From JAJKIV01 sp036509075 (GTDB taxonomy: Bacteria > Gemmatimonadota > Gemmatimonadetes > Gemmatimonadales > Gemmatimonadaceae), in NCBI GenBank assembly GCA_036509075.1, contig DATCGG010000536.1:1-19362 (forward strand): a stretch of 19,362 bases of DNA. The letters run 5' to 3'. How positions within the stretch are numbered: position 1 is the first letter of the stretch; each line of letters starts with the position of its first letter. Shown here one piece after another: positions 6,756 to 14,563 of the stretch. The translations under genes and the position numbers were made by a program. The notes below the pieces were generated by a model, which was not told the origin of the DNA, ran no database searches, and worked only from the letters and a program-made list of their open reading frames with translations.

Positions 6756-7974
6756 CGCGATGACGGAGACACCCGTGACGCCCGACGCCGTGACCGCGCC
6801 GGCGCGCGATCGGTTCGGCAAGTTCGGCGGGCGATACGTGCCGGAAACGCTCATTCCCGCGATCGAGGCGCTGGACGCCGCATTCGATGAGGCGATGAGC
6901 GACTCATCGTTTCGCGCGTCGCTCGACGGCATGCTGCGCGATTACGTTGGCCGGCCGTCGATCCTGAGTGACGCGCCGCGGCTCTCGGATCGGGTCGGCA
7001 CTCGGATCTATCTCAAGCGAGAAGATCTCAACCACACCGGTGCTCACAAGATCAACAACACGGTCGGTCAGGTCCTCCTCGCTCGACGGATGGGGAAGAC
7101 GCGGATCATCGCGGAAACCGGCGCCGGGCAGCACGGCGTCGCGACCGCGACCGTCTGTGCCAGGTTCGGCCTCACCTGCGTCGTGTACATGGGCGAGGAG
7201 GACATGCGGCGGCAGGAGCTGAACGTGTTCCGTATGCGACTCATGGGGGCCAAAGTCATCCCTGTGACGAGCGGCACACGAACGCTCAAGGACGCGACCA
7301 CCGAAGCGATTCGTGACTGGGTCACGAACGTCGAGGACACGCACTACATCATCGGTTCGGTCGTCGGACCCGCGCCGTATCCGCGGATGGTCCGTGAGTT
7401 CCAGACGGTCATTGGCCGGGAGGCACGCGACCAGATGCTAGCGCAGGCGGGCGGCCTGCCGCACACCGTCGTCGCGTGCGTGGGAGGCGGCTCGAATGCC
7501 ATGGGCGTGTTCGCCGGGTTCGTCGATGACCGCGACGTGGAGCTTATCGGGGTCGAAGCCGCGGGTGAGGGCCTCGATACCGAGCGCCACTCGGCGTCAC
7601 TCTCGAGAGGAACGCCGGGAGTGCTGCACGGGTCCCTGAGCTATCTCCTGCAGGATGCGGCGGGGCAGGTGCACCCCGCTCACTCCATCTCCGCGGGTCT
7701 GGACTATCCCGGCGTCGGGCCCGAACACGCGTATCTCAAAGACTCAGGGCGCGCAACGTACGTCGCTGTCACCGACAACGAGGCACTCTCGGGGTTCGCG
7801 CTCTTGAGTCGTCTCGAGGGAATCATCCCCGCATTGGAAACCGCCCATGCAGTCGCATGGATCGACGGGCAAAAGGGTAGATGGAGTCCTGACCAACGGG
7901 TGCTCTTGTGCGTCAGTGGTAGAGGTGACAAGGACGTCGCGCAAATCAGCCAGCTGAGCACGTTGCCCGAGTGA
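6748..7974 (+). CDS. trpB: Tryptophan synthase beta chain TrpB
   Basis: TrpB condenses indole with serine through PLP. The 408-residue protein has GKFGGRYVPETL, LKREDLNHTGAHKINNT with the PLP Schiff-base Lys101, AETGAGQHGVATAT, the phosphate-binding glycine run GGGSNA, GLDYPGVGPEHA and a C-terminal CVSGRGDKD. It is of the standard TrpB1 type that pairs with TrpA. The GTG at 6748 has GAGGAG 10 bases upstream; the ATG at 6760 would be too far from it. The usual partner trpA is not adjacent: two signalling-type genes lie between them. The stop overlaps the HEAT gene start as GTGA. Confidence 0.97.
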   Translation: MSDAMTETPVTPDAVTAPARDRFGKFGGRYVPETLIPAIEALDAAFDEAMSDSSFRASLDGMLRDYVGRPSILSDAPRLSDRVGTRIYLKREDLNHTGAHKINNTVGQVLLARRMGKTRIIAETGAGQHGVATATVCARFGLTCVVYMGEEDMRRQELNVFRMRLMGAKVIPVTSGTRTLKDATTEAIRDWVTNVEDTHYIIGSVVGPAPYPRMVREFQTVIGREARDQMLAQAGGLPHTVVACVGGGSNAMGVFAGFVDDRDVELIGVEAAGEGLDTERHSASLSRGTPGVLHGSLSYLLQDAAGQVHPAHSISAGLDYPGVGPEHAYLKDSGRATYVAVTDNEALSGFALLSRLEGIIPALETAHAVAWIDGQKGRWSPDQRVLLCVSGRGDKDVAQISQLSTLPE

Positions 7975-9674
7975 CGCTTTCTTCCGTTCCGACTCCTGCC
8001 CAGGAGTCGGGTCGGCCCGAACCACCGTTTTCGAGCACCCTCGTCGAAGAGATGTGGCGAGTGCTCGTGAAGGCGGCCCGGGCCCACCAGCTCTATCTGC
8101 ACAACAATCCCACTTACCTGCGCGCGCTCGAAATCGCTCGCGCAGCGTTCACGCCCATCTGGGAAGTCACCGACGAGCTGGTGTTCGATGTCACCGAAAC
8201 CGAGCTGCGGTGGCATGGTGAGGCCGTCCTGCGCGAAGCGGAAAAGGCCACCGACAACATCCCGTGGATGATGTACAAGGACGGGATTCGCGAGCTCCGG
8301 TTCCTCAAGGAGTTCGAACGCGACGAGCTCGTTCCGCTGCTCGACATCCTCCAGCGCGCGCGCAAGGTCTCGCCGGAAGAGGACGACCTGCTGACGATGC
8401 TCTGGGAGCAGGAGTTCTCGTACCTCCGCTATCGCTATATCGACGTGTCGACCGATCAGGCCGCGCCGATCGACAAGACGGGCTTCCGCGCGGGCGAGGC
8501 GGGCGCGCAGGCGACCCAGCAGTCGGCGCCGCCGATCGACTCGACGCTCGCGTCGGTGGTCAAGCTCGAGGACTTCGACTCCACGCTGTACTTCCTCGAG
8601 GAGAGTGAGGCCGAATACCTCCGCGAGGAGGTCCGCAAGGAGTACGAGATCGACATGCGGCGGAACGTCGTCGCGATGCTGCTCGATACCTACGAGACGC
8701 AGGGCGATCGCGGCGTACGAGAGGAGATCGCCGGTCTACTCGATACGCTGATGCTGCACATTCTGTCGTCGGGTGAATTCAAGACCGCTGCGTTTCTGCT
8801 TCGCGAGACGTCTCAGACGTCCGAGCGCGCTCCGGAGATCACCCCCGAGCAGAAGGAGCAGCTGCTCCACATTCGGAACCGATTGAGTGAGCCCGAGGTT
8901 CTCGCGCAGGTCCTGCAGTCGCTCGACGAGGCGTCGCACCTTCCGGATCAGGACGACCTGAACGAGCTCTTCGACCAGCTCCGCGTGGGTGCCATCGCGA
9001 CCGTGTTCTCGTGGCTCACGAAGGCGCAGACACCGCGGCTGCGTGTCCTGCTCGAGAGTGCCGCGGCGCGGCTCGCCATGGCGAACACCGCGGAGCTCGT
9101 GCGGCTCATCGGCGCGAGCGACCGCGATGTTGCCCGCGAAGCGATTCGCCGCGCGGGCGCCGTGCGCGCGACCGCGGCGGTCGCTGCGCTGGCGAAGCTC
9201 ACAACCGATCCGGATGTGCAGATGCGCCTCGCCGCCGTCCAGGCGTTAGGCGAGATCGGCTCGCCGGGCGCGCTGCAATTTCTCGAGCGGACCATCGACG
9301 ATGCGCACCGCGACGTCCGGGTCGCGACCGCCCGCGCGATCGCGGCGCGCGCGCATCGCCCCGCACTGGCCAGGATCGAGGCTGCCATCCAGGGCAAGCT
9401 CGCCAAGGATGCGAACCTCACGGAAAAGATGGCGTTCTTCGAGGCGTTCGGGACGCTGTGCGGTGACGGAGGCGTCAAGCTGTTGGACGGCCTGCTCAAT
9501 TCGCGCGGTCTGTTCGGTAAGAAGGAAGACGTGGAGCTTCGCGCTTGCGCCGCCATGGCGTTAGGCCGAGTGGGCAGCGAAGCGGCCGTCGCCACGCTGC
9601 GGCGCGCCGCCAACGAGAAGGAGGTGCTCGTCCGGAATGCGGTGAACCGCGCGCTCCGCGGGGGAACGGCATGA
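7971..9674 (+). CDS. HEAT-repeat protein with N-terminal domain shared with the next gene
   Basis: The 567-residue protein is predicted soluble and cytoplasmic. Residues about 25-130 form a domain that resembles the N-terminus of the following HD-GYP protein (LY-x(3)-N-x(5)-AL near residue 41, and a similar LR and L-x(2)-LQ ending). Residues about 130-370 are acidic and helical (LEESEAEYLREEV, EYEIDMRRNVVAMLLDTYETQG). The C-terminal third (about 375-567) contains HEAT/PBS-type repeats, for example DPDVQMRLAAVQALGEIGS, DAHRDVRVATARAIAARAH and DVELRACAAMALGRVGS. HEAT repeats usually bind other proteins; no catalytic motif is visible. The GTG at 7971 overlaps the trpB stop and the stop overlaps the HD-GYP start, so it is tightly embedded between trpB and trpA. 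Function unknown. Confidence 0.9.
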   Translation: MTLSSVPTPAQESGRPEPPFSSTLVEEMWRVLVKAARAHQLYLHNNPTYLRALEIARAAFTPIWEVTDELVFDVTETELRWHGEAVLREAEKATDNIPWMMYKDGIRELRFLKEFERDELVPLLDILQRARKVSPEEDDLLTMLWEQEFSYLRYRYIDVSTDQAAPIDKTGFRAGEAGAQATQQSAPPIDSTLASVVKLEDFDSTLYFLEESEAEYLREEVRKEYEIDMRRNVVAMLLDTYETQGDRGVREEIAGLLDTLMLHILSSGEFKTAAFLLRETSQTSERAPEITPEQKEQLLHIRNRLSEPEVLAQVLQSLDEASHLPDQDDLNELFDQLRVGAIATVFSWLTKAQTPRLRVLLESAAARLAMANTAELVRLIGASDRDVAREAIRRAGAVRATAAVAALAKLTTDPDVQMRLAAVQALGEIGSPGALQFLERTIDDAHRDVRVATARAIAARAHRPALARIEAAIQGKLAKDANLTEKMAFFEAFGTLCGDGGVKLLDGLLNSRGLFGKKEDVELRACAAMALGRVGSEAAVATLRRAANEKEVLVRNAVNRALRGGTA

Positions 9675-11155
9675 CGGCCCCCGAGCGCTACGCCCTGGAT
9701 CGGAGCACCGCGAACGCCTCATCGAACGATATCGCTGGTGACCCGTACATCCGCCGGATAGGGCGGTCGTTCATCATCGCGCTCCACGGCGCCACGCGCG
9801 CCATTCGCCTGTATCCGGTCGAGAACGAAGCGGTCAAGAAAGCGCTCGACGACCTCACCGCCGTGACGACGGAGATCCTGACACGCGAAGGCGAGTTCGA
9901 GCTGCGGGTCACGAATGAATTCATCCTGATCAACCAGACGCGACTTCGGCTCGACCTCGATAACTACGCGAGCTTCACGCAGATCCTGTCGCTGTTCCGC
10001 GCGGCGGGTGTCGGGGTCGCTCGCATGATGCCCGGAATTTGGCCGCGCGACTGGCTCGTCTTCCTGTCGGCCTTGCAGGCGCCGTCGTCCGGCGAGGCGG
10101 AAGATCGCTTCGTGGATGTGATGGACCGACTGCAGGCTGGCGGCGTGACGCTGGTGGAGGTGGGGCCGCCATCGGGCGTGGACGAGGATGGCGATTTCCG
10201 CGAACGGTCGAAGGAAGCGGCGAAGCGCACCTACAGCCAGTCCGTCGCGGCGACGAAGGACGTCATCAACTCGGTCCGGATGGGCCGAGGCGTGAATCTC
10301 AAGAAGATCAAGCGCGTGGTGCAGGGCATCGTCGACCAGATCCTCAACGAGGAAACGTCGCTGCTCGGCCTAACGACGATCCGAGACTACGACGAGTACA
10401 CGTTCACGCACAGCGTGAACGTCTGCATCTTCGCGGTGGCGCTTGGCCGCCGGCTCGGGTTGAGCAAGCGTCAACTCTACGACCTTGGCCTCGCGGCGCT
10501 GTTTCACGACGTCGGAAAGTCGCGCGTGCCGCTTGACGTGCTCAACAAGGTCGAGCAGCTGAATGACAACGACTGGCGCTTCATCGCCGCCCACCCATGG
10601 ATGGGGCTTCTCACGCTCTTCCAGCTGCGGGGGCAGCAGGAGCTGCCGTATCGCGCGATGACGGTGGCCTACGAGCACCACATGAAGTGCGACCTGACCG
10701 GCTATCCGAAGAATGTCCGGCCGCGAACGCTGAGTATCTTCAGCAAGATCGTGGCGGTTGCCGACGGCTTCGACGCCGCCACGTCGCGGCGCGTGTACAA
10801 GACCGATGTCCTGTCGCCGGCGGCGGTGCTCGCGGGCATGCGCGACAACCCGCGGCGCGGATTCGATTCGGTCGTCGTGAAAGCCTTCATCAACCTGCTC
10901 GGGATCTATCCGGTCGGCACCCTCGTGGTTCTCGATACGTTCGAGCTTGCGATCGTCCATTCGGCGAATCCGAACCCCGAGGCCGTGTCGAGGCCGATCG
11001 TCCGAATCGTGAGTGACGAGCGCGGCAACATCGCGTACCCGGGACGCAACGTCGACCTGACCGAGCAGAATGCAGACGGCGCGTTTGCGCGTACGATCAT
11101 CAAGACCGAGAACCCCGACCGTTATGGCATCAACGTCGGCGACTACTTCGTCTGA
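9671..11155 (+). CDS. HD-GYP domain phosphohydrolase
   Basis: The 494-residue protein has an N-terminal domain (about 33-138) resembling that of the HEAT protein, a linker, and an HD-GYP domain (about 225-430). Metal-ligand positions are kept: His247 (THSVNV), His279-Asp280 (FHDVGKSRVP), His308 (AHPWMG), His336-His337 and Asp365 (AVADGFDA). The signature usually written HHERxDGxGYP reads HHMKCDLTGYP, keeping HH, D and GYP but changing the rest. Active members of the family degrade cyclic di-GMP or related dinucleotides; the ligands suggest possible activity, the altered motif leaves specificity open. The ATG at 9671 overlaps the HEAT stop as ATGA; a longer frame from 9545 is a shadow of the HEAT gene. 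The 3' end overlaps trpA by 32 bases. Confidence 0.93.
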   Translation: MTAPERYALDRSTANASSNDIAGDPYIRRIGRSFIIALHGATRAIRLYPVENEAVKKALDDLTAVTTEILTREGEFELRVTNEFILINQTRLRLDLDNYASFTQILSLFRAAGVGVARMMPGIWPRDWLVFLSALQAPSSGEAEDRFVDVMDRLQAGGVTLVEVGPPSGVDEDGDFRERSKEAAKRTYSQSVAATKDVINSVRMGRGVNLKKIKRVVQGIVDQILNEETSLLGLTTIRDYDEYTFTHSVNVCIFAVALGRRLGLSKRQLYDLGLAALFHDVGKSRVPLDVLNKVEQLNDNDWRFIAAHPWMGLLTLFQLRGQQELPYRAMTVAYEHHMKCDLTGYPKNVRPRTLSIFSKIVAVADGFDAATSRRVYKTDVLSPAAVLAGMRDNPRRGFDSVVVKAFINLLGIYPVGTLVVLDTFELAIVHSANPNPEAVSRPIVRIVSDERGNIAYPGRNVDLTEQNADGAFARTIIKTENPDRYGINVGDYFV

Positions 11156-11924
11156 CGCCCTGACCCGGCGCATGACCGCGCTGCGCGCCGAAGGGCGCCG
11201 CGCGCTCGTCTGCTACGTCACCGCGGGTCATCCGGATCCGGCGTCCTCCGTCGCGCTGCTCCGTGGGATCGAGTCCGCCGGCGCGGACGTCATCGAGCTC
11301 GGCATCCCGTTCTCCGATCCCATGGCGGATGGTCCGATCATTCAGGCAAGCTCGCAGCGCGCCCTCGATCACGGCATGACGCTCGCGCGGACGCTCGATC
11401 TCATCCGCGATGCGCGCATCCGCACGCCGATCGTGCTGTTCACATATCTCAACCCGCTGATCGCCGCCGGACACGACGTGCTGGACCGCGCGGCGGCCGC
11501 CGGGGCGCACGGCGTGTTGGTCACGGACCTGCCGGTCGGTGCTGACCCGGTGCGCGAGCAATGGTTAGGCAACGGGCCGCTCGGGTTCGTGCGTCTGGTC
11601 GCGCCCACCACGCCGCTCGAGCGCATGCGGGAGATCGCGGCGCACGGGAGCGGATTCGTCTATCTCATTAGCCGTCGGGGCGTGACGGGGCTCAGAACCG
11701 ACGTGCCGGCGGAGCTGCCGGACACCATCGCGCGCCTCCGTCAGGCAACGACGCTGCCGGTTTGTGTGGGCTTCGGCATCTCGACGTCCGAGCAGGCCGC
11801 GGCGGTCGGCCGAGTCGCCGACGGCATTGTCGTTGGAAGCGCGATCGTGCAGGCGGCAGACAAGTCGGTGGACGCCGCGACCGAGCTCGTGTCCACGCTC
11901 CGCCGGGCCCTCGACGCCATCTGA
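11124..11924 (+). CDS. trpA: Tryptophan synthase alpha chain TrpA
   Basis: TrpA cleaves indole-3-glycerol phosphate and passes indole to TrpB. The 266-residue TIM barrel has LVCYVTAGHPDP, VIELGIPFSDPMADGP with catalytic Glu58 and Asp69, LFTYLNPL, GVLVTDLP, LVAPTTP, FVYLISRRGVTG and the phosphate site VCVGFGIS and GIVVGSAIV. The start at 11124 gives a normal lead-in before LRAEGRRALV; the ATG at 11172 would shorten it by 16 residues and is the alternative, and 11070 lies deep in the HD-GYP gene. No strong ribosome site is visible, so re-initiation from the overlapping HD-GYP gene (32 bases) is likely. It lies 3.1 kb from trpB, an unusual separation for two subunits of one complex. Confidence 0.95.
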   Translation: MASTSATTSSDALTRRMTALRAEGRRALVCYVTAGHPDPASSVALLRGIESAGADVIELGIPFSDPMADGPIIQASSQRALDHGMTLARTLDLIRDARIRTPIVLFTYLNPLIAAGHDVLDRAAAAGAHGVLVTDLPVGADPVREQWLGNGPLGFVRLVAPTTPLERMREIAAHGSGFVYLISRRGVTGLRTDVPAELPDTIARLRQATTLPVCVGFGISTSEQAAAVGRVADGIVVGSAIVQAADKSVDAATELVSTLRRALDAI

Positions 11925-11977
11925 GCGCATGCTACTCCGCTCATGATTCCACCCGTCGCCTCACGCCGCGACTCGAG

Positions 11978-14074
11978 ATGAATCGGTTCCTGTCGCTGTA
12001 CGCCCGGTTCGTCGCGAGCATCGGCACAGTGCTGCTGCTCGTGGCGCTGGCTCTCGACCCACGATGGATTTCGCAGCCGGTCGCGGTGGCGGCGACGATC
12101 GTCGCGTCGCTCCTGCTGCGCGCGTTCCAGATTCCGCTCACCAAGTACTCGGCGCTCAACCTGCTCGGGATGGTCGCCGCGGGCGGCGCGGTCATCATTG
12201 GCGCACCGGGCACGGCGTTAGGCATGTATCTGGGCGTCTTCATCGCCGACTGGTGGCTGCTCCGGAAAGCGCCCGCGGCGAGCGCCATCAATGCGGGCCG
12301 GGAGGCGCTGGCGCTGTTCGCGGCGTTCGGGTTCTACGCCTGGTTCGTGGCCCTGAACGGCGGCACCGACGTCGGCCGCATGACGACGGAGTTGGTTCCT
12401 GCGGTCGCGCTGCTGCTCGCCGTGCATTTCCTGTTCAGCCGCGGGCTCCTCTATTGCACGCTGCTGATCCGCAACAAGCTGTACGCCGACGAGCGCTCCC
12501 TGATTCTGCGCTACGAGGTGATCGCGTTCGGCACCGGGACGATCGCGGTCCTGGCATCGCTCATTGCGATCGCGAGCGTCGGTTGGGCAGGGTGGGTGGC
12601 GGTCGCATTCGTGCTCGTGTTCGCCGGGCTGTTGCTCAAGCGCATCCTCGAGGAAGCCGTCGCGGCGGAGGAGCTGAACAAGATCCACGCGATGGAGCAG
12701 GTCGTGGCGTCCGACGCGAACCTCGCCGAGTCGCTGCGGCAGCTCGAGCGTCTCGCGAACCGACTTGTCGACTGGAACGGCTTTCGGATCTGGCGCTTGA
12801 GCGGTGGCTCGCTTCGGCTCATCTACCGGGCGGGTGAGGGACTGCTCGCTGAGCCGAGAGAAAACGGTGCGTACGGCGGTCGCCTCCGCGATACAGCCAT
12901 GAGCACCGGCGAATCGGTGGTGATCTCCGACGCCGCGCGTGACGCACGCGCCCGTGGGATCGATCCGTCTGCCGTGAGTATCGCGGTCGTGCCTCTGCGG
13001 TTCGGCGACCGACCGATCGGCGTCGTCGAGCTCGATCACCACAAGCGCGGCACGTATGGGCCCAAGGAGACTGCGCTCGTGGCGCGCTTCGCGAACCAGC
13101 TCGCGACCGCGCTCCACATTCAGGATTTGCGGCAACCGCTCCTCGCGGCGCTTGCGCGCGTCGAAACACAGCTCGACACGCTCAACGATTCGGCGCGGGC
13201 GCTGCGCTCGGGTGCCGAGGTCGTCGCCCAGAACGCCGCTGAGATCACGCGCGGGATCGGTGAGGAAAACGAGCAAGCGGATCGGAGCCTCGACGTTGCG
13301 CGGTCGTTGCACGACAAGACGTCGACGATCGCGCGAGACGGCGGTGACGCGGCCACCGCGAGCGAACGCGCCACGCGCATCGCGACCGAGCATCGCGATA
13401 CGATCGGCATGGCCATCGAGCGGCTCGTGAACGCGAAGCGCTTCGTGGGCGAGAGCGCCGTGCAGATAGGCGGTCTTTCCAAGAGCACACGACGCATCAC
13501 CGACTTCATTGCCGTCATCAAGGAGCTTGCTGACCAGACCAACCTGCTCGCACTCAACGCGGCGATCGAGGCGGCGCGCGCGGGCGAGCAGGGGCAGGGG
13601 TTTGCCGTCGTCGCCAATGAAGTGCGAAAGCTCGCCGAGCAGAGCGCACGCGCGTCGGAGGACGCCGGCGACATCGTCACGGGATTCGAGGACCAGATGC
13701 GCCAGGTCGCATCACAGGTCAGTCGCGGACAGACGATGATGAGCGACGTCGAGTCGCTCTCGGAAACGGCGCGTACGGCGCTCGATGCGATCGTCGAAGC
13801 TACGGCGGCCAGCCTGACCTGGGGGCAGCGGATCGCGGACACGTCACGCGTGCAGGAATCCGAGGTCGGCCGGCTCAGTGAGCGCGTGGCGCGCATCGCC
13901 GAGATCTCGCGCCGCAACCGTGAAGGCGCCGAGAACGTCACACGCTCCGCGTCCGACCAGGCGCGCGCATTGCGCGAGCTCGAGGGTGCGGCGCACGAGC
14001 TCCGCGAGGTGGCGGCGGACCTGAGCGATCTGACTCGGCGCATCGCGCGCGTGAAGGTGGCCAGCGCGAATTGA
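11978..14074 (+). CDS. Membrane GAF protein with methyl-accepting chemotaxis signalling domain
   Basis: The 698-residue protein has about eight hydrophobic segments in residues 11-222 with short loops, then a GAF domain (about 250-385, ending VPLRFGDRPIGVVELDHH), then an MCP cytoplasmic domain (about 390-698). The hairpin tip is canonical: ELADQTNLLALNAAIEAARA (residues 517-536) followed by GFAVVANEVRKLAEQS. There is no HAMP domain and no large periplasmic sensor, so sensing would be by the membrane domain or GAF. No CheA, CheW, CheR or CheB gene is in the window. The ATG at 11978 is the first in-frame start after trpA (gap 53 bases); the upstream open frame is a trpA shadow. The ligand is unknown. 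It may be co-transcribed with trp or have its own promoter, but none is clear. Confidence 0.92.
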   Translation: MNRFLSLYARFVASIGTVLLLVALALDPRWISQPVAVAATIVASLLLRAFQIPLTKYSALNLLGMVAAGGAVIIGAPGTALGMYLGVFIADWWLLRKAPAASAINAGREALALFAAFGFYAWFVALNGGTDVGRMTTELVPAVALLLAVHFLFSRGLLYCTLLIRNKLYADERSLILRYEVIAFGTGTIAVLASLIAIASVGWAGWVAVAFVLVFAGLLLKRILEEAVAAEELNKIHAMEQVVASDANLAESLRQLERLANRLVDWNGFRIWRLSGGSLRLIYRAGEGLLAEPRENGAYGGRLRDTAMSTGESVVISDAARDARARGIDPSAVSIAVVPLRFGDRPIGVVELDHHKRGTYGPKETALVARFANQLATALHIQDLRQPLLAALARVETQLDTLNDSARALRSGAEVVAQNAAEITRGIGEENEQADRSLDVARSLHDKTSTIARDGGDAATASERATRIATEHRDTIGMAIERLVNAKRFVGESAVQIGGLSKSTRRITDFIAVIKELADQTNLLALNAAIEAARAGEQGQGFAVVANEVRKLAEQSARASEDAGDIVTGFEDQMRQVASQVSRGQTMMSDVESLSETARTALDAIVEATAASLTWGQRIADTSRVQESEVGRLSERVARIAEISRRNREGAENVTRSASDQARALRELEGAAHELREVAADLSDLTRRIARVKVASAN

Positions 14075-14098
14075 TCGCGTCGCTGCAGTCAGCGTGAA

Positions 14099-14127
14099 TT
14101 GACACCGTCGTCAGCGGTTTCTACGTT
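14099..14127 (+). promoter_or_regulatory. Predicted sigma-70 promoter of folK, leaderless geometry
   Basis: TTGACA (14099-14104), a 17-base spacer and TACGTT (14122-14127) precede the folK GTG at 14135 by exactly 7 bases, so the transcript should start at or next to the start codon. The -35 hexamer is a perfect consensus. This is the only non-coding stretch (60 bases) before the folK-panB-panC unit. Confidence 0.7.
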
Positions 14128-14134
14128 CCGCCGC

Positions 14135-14563
14135 GTGAGCGAGATCGCGTACATCGCGCTCGGATCGAACCTGGGCGAGCGTCACGTGTATCTGGCGCGC
14201 GCACGAGACGCCATCGACGCCATTCCGGAGTGCCGCGTGGTCGGTGCATCCGCAGTCGAGGAGACGGCGCCGCTCGGTGGACTCGCTCAACCGCCCTACT
14301 TGAACCAGATGCTCGCCGTCGAAACGACGCTGGAACCGGACGCGCTGCTCGCGCGACTCCACGAAATCGAGGCCGACGCGGGCCGGGTCCGCGGCCCCCG
14401 ATGGAGCTCGCGCACGCTCGATCTCGACATCGTGCTCTTCGACGATCGCGTAGTGCACACCGCGGACCTCGTCATTCCACACCCGGGGCTTGCCGAGCGT
14501 TCGTTCTGGCACCGGGAGCTCACAGAGCTCCGTGAGGCGATGAGGCAGAGCGTCGATGACTAG
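14135..14563 (+). CDS. folK: 6-hydroxymethyl-7,8-dihydropterin pyrophosphokinase FolK
   Basis: FolK transfers pyrophosphate from ATP to hydroxymethyl-dihydropterin in folate synthesis. The 142-residue protein has the family start AYIALGSNLGER, the pterin-site stretch TAPLGGLAQPPYLNQ, and RTLDLDIVLFDD followed by VIPHPGLAERSFW. The GTG at 14135 places the first strand correctly; the TTG at 14099 that extends the frame is the -35 box of the promoter. The last bases overlap panB by 8. PanB uses 5,10-methylenetetrahydrofolate, so folate and pantothenate synthesis are biochemically linked in this unit. The protein is slightly shorter than E. coli FolK. Confidence 0.93.
   Translation: MSEIAYIALGSNLGERHVYLARARDAIDAIPECRVVGASAVEETAPLGGLAQPPYLNQMLAVETTLEPDALLARLHEIEADAGRVRGPRWSSRTLDLDIVLFDDRVVHTADLVIPHPGLAERSFWHRELTELREAMRQSVDD

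Noticed and set aside
12218..13393. 391-codon minus-strand open frame inside the GAF/MCP gene
   Set aside because: It is Arg/His-rich and antisense to a protein with clear domains; a usual artefact in high-GC DNA.
14081..14094. Hairpin CGCTG-CAGT-CAGCG after the GAF/MCP gene as a terminator
   Set aside because: Five base pairs and no T-tract; not convincing.
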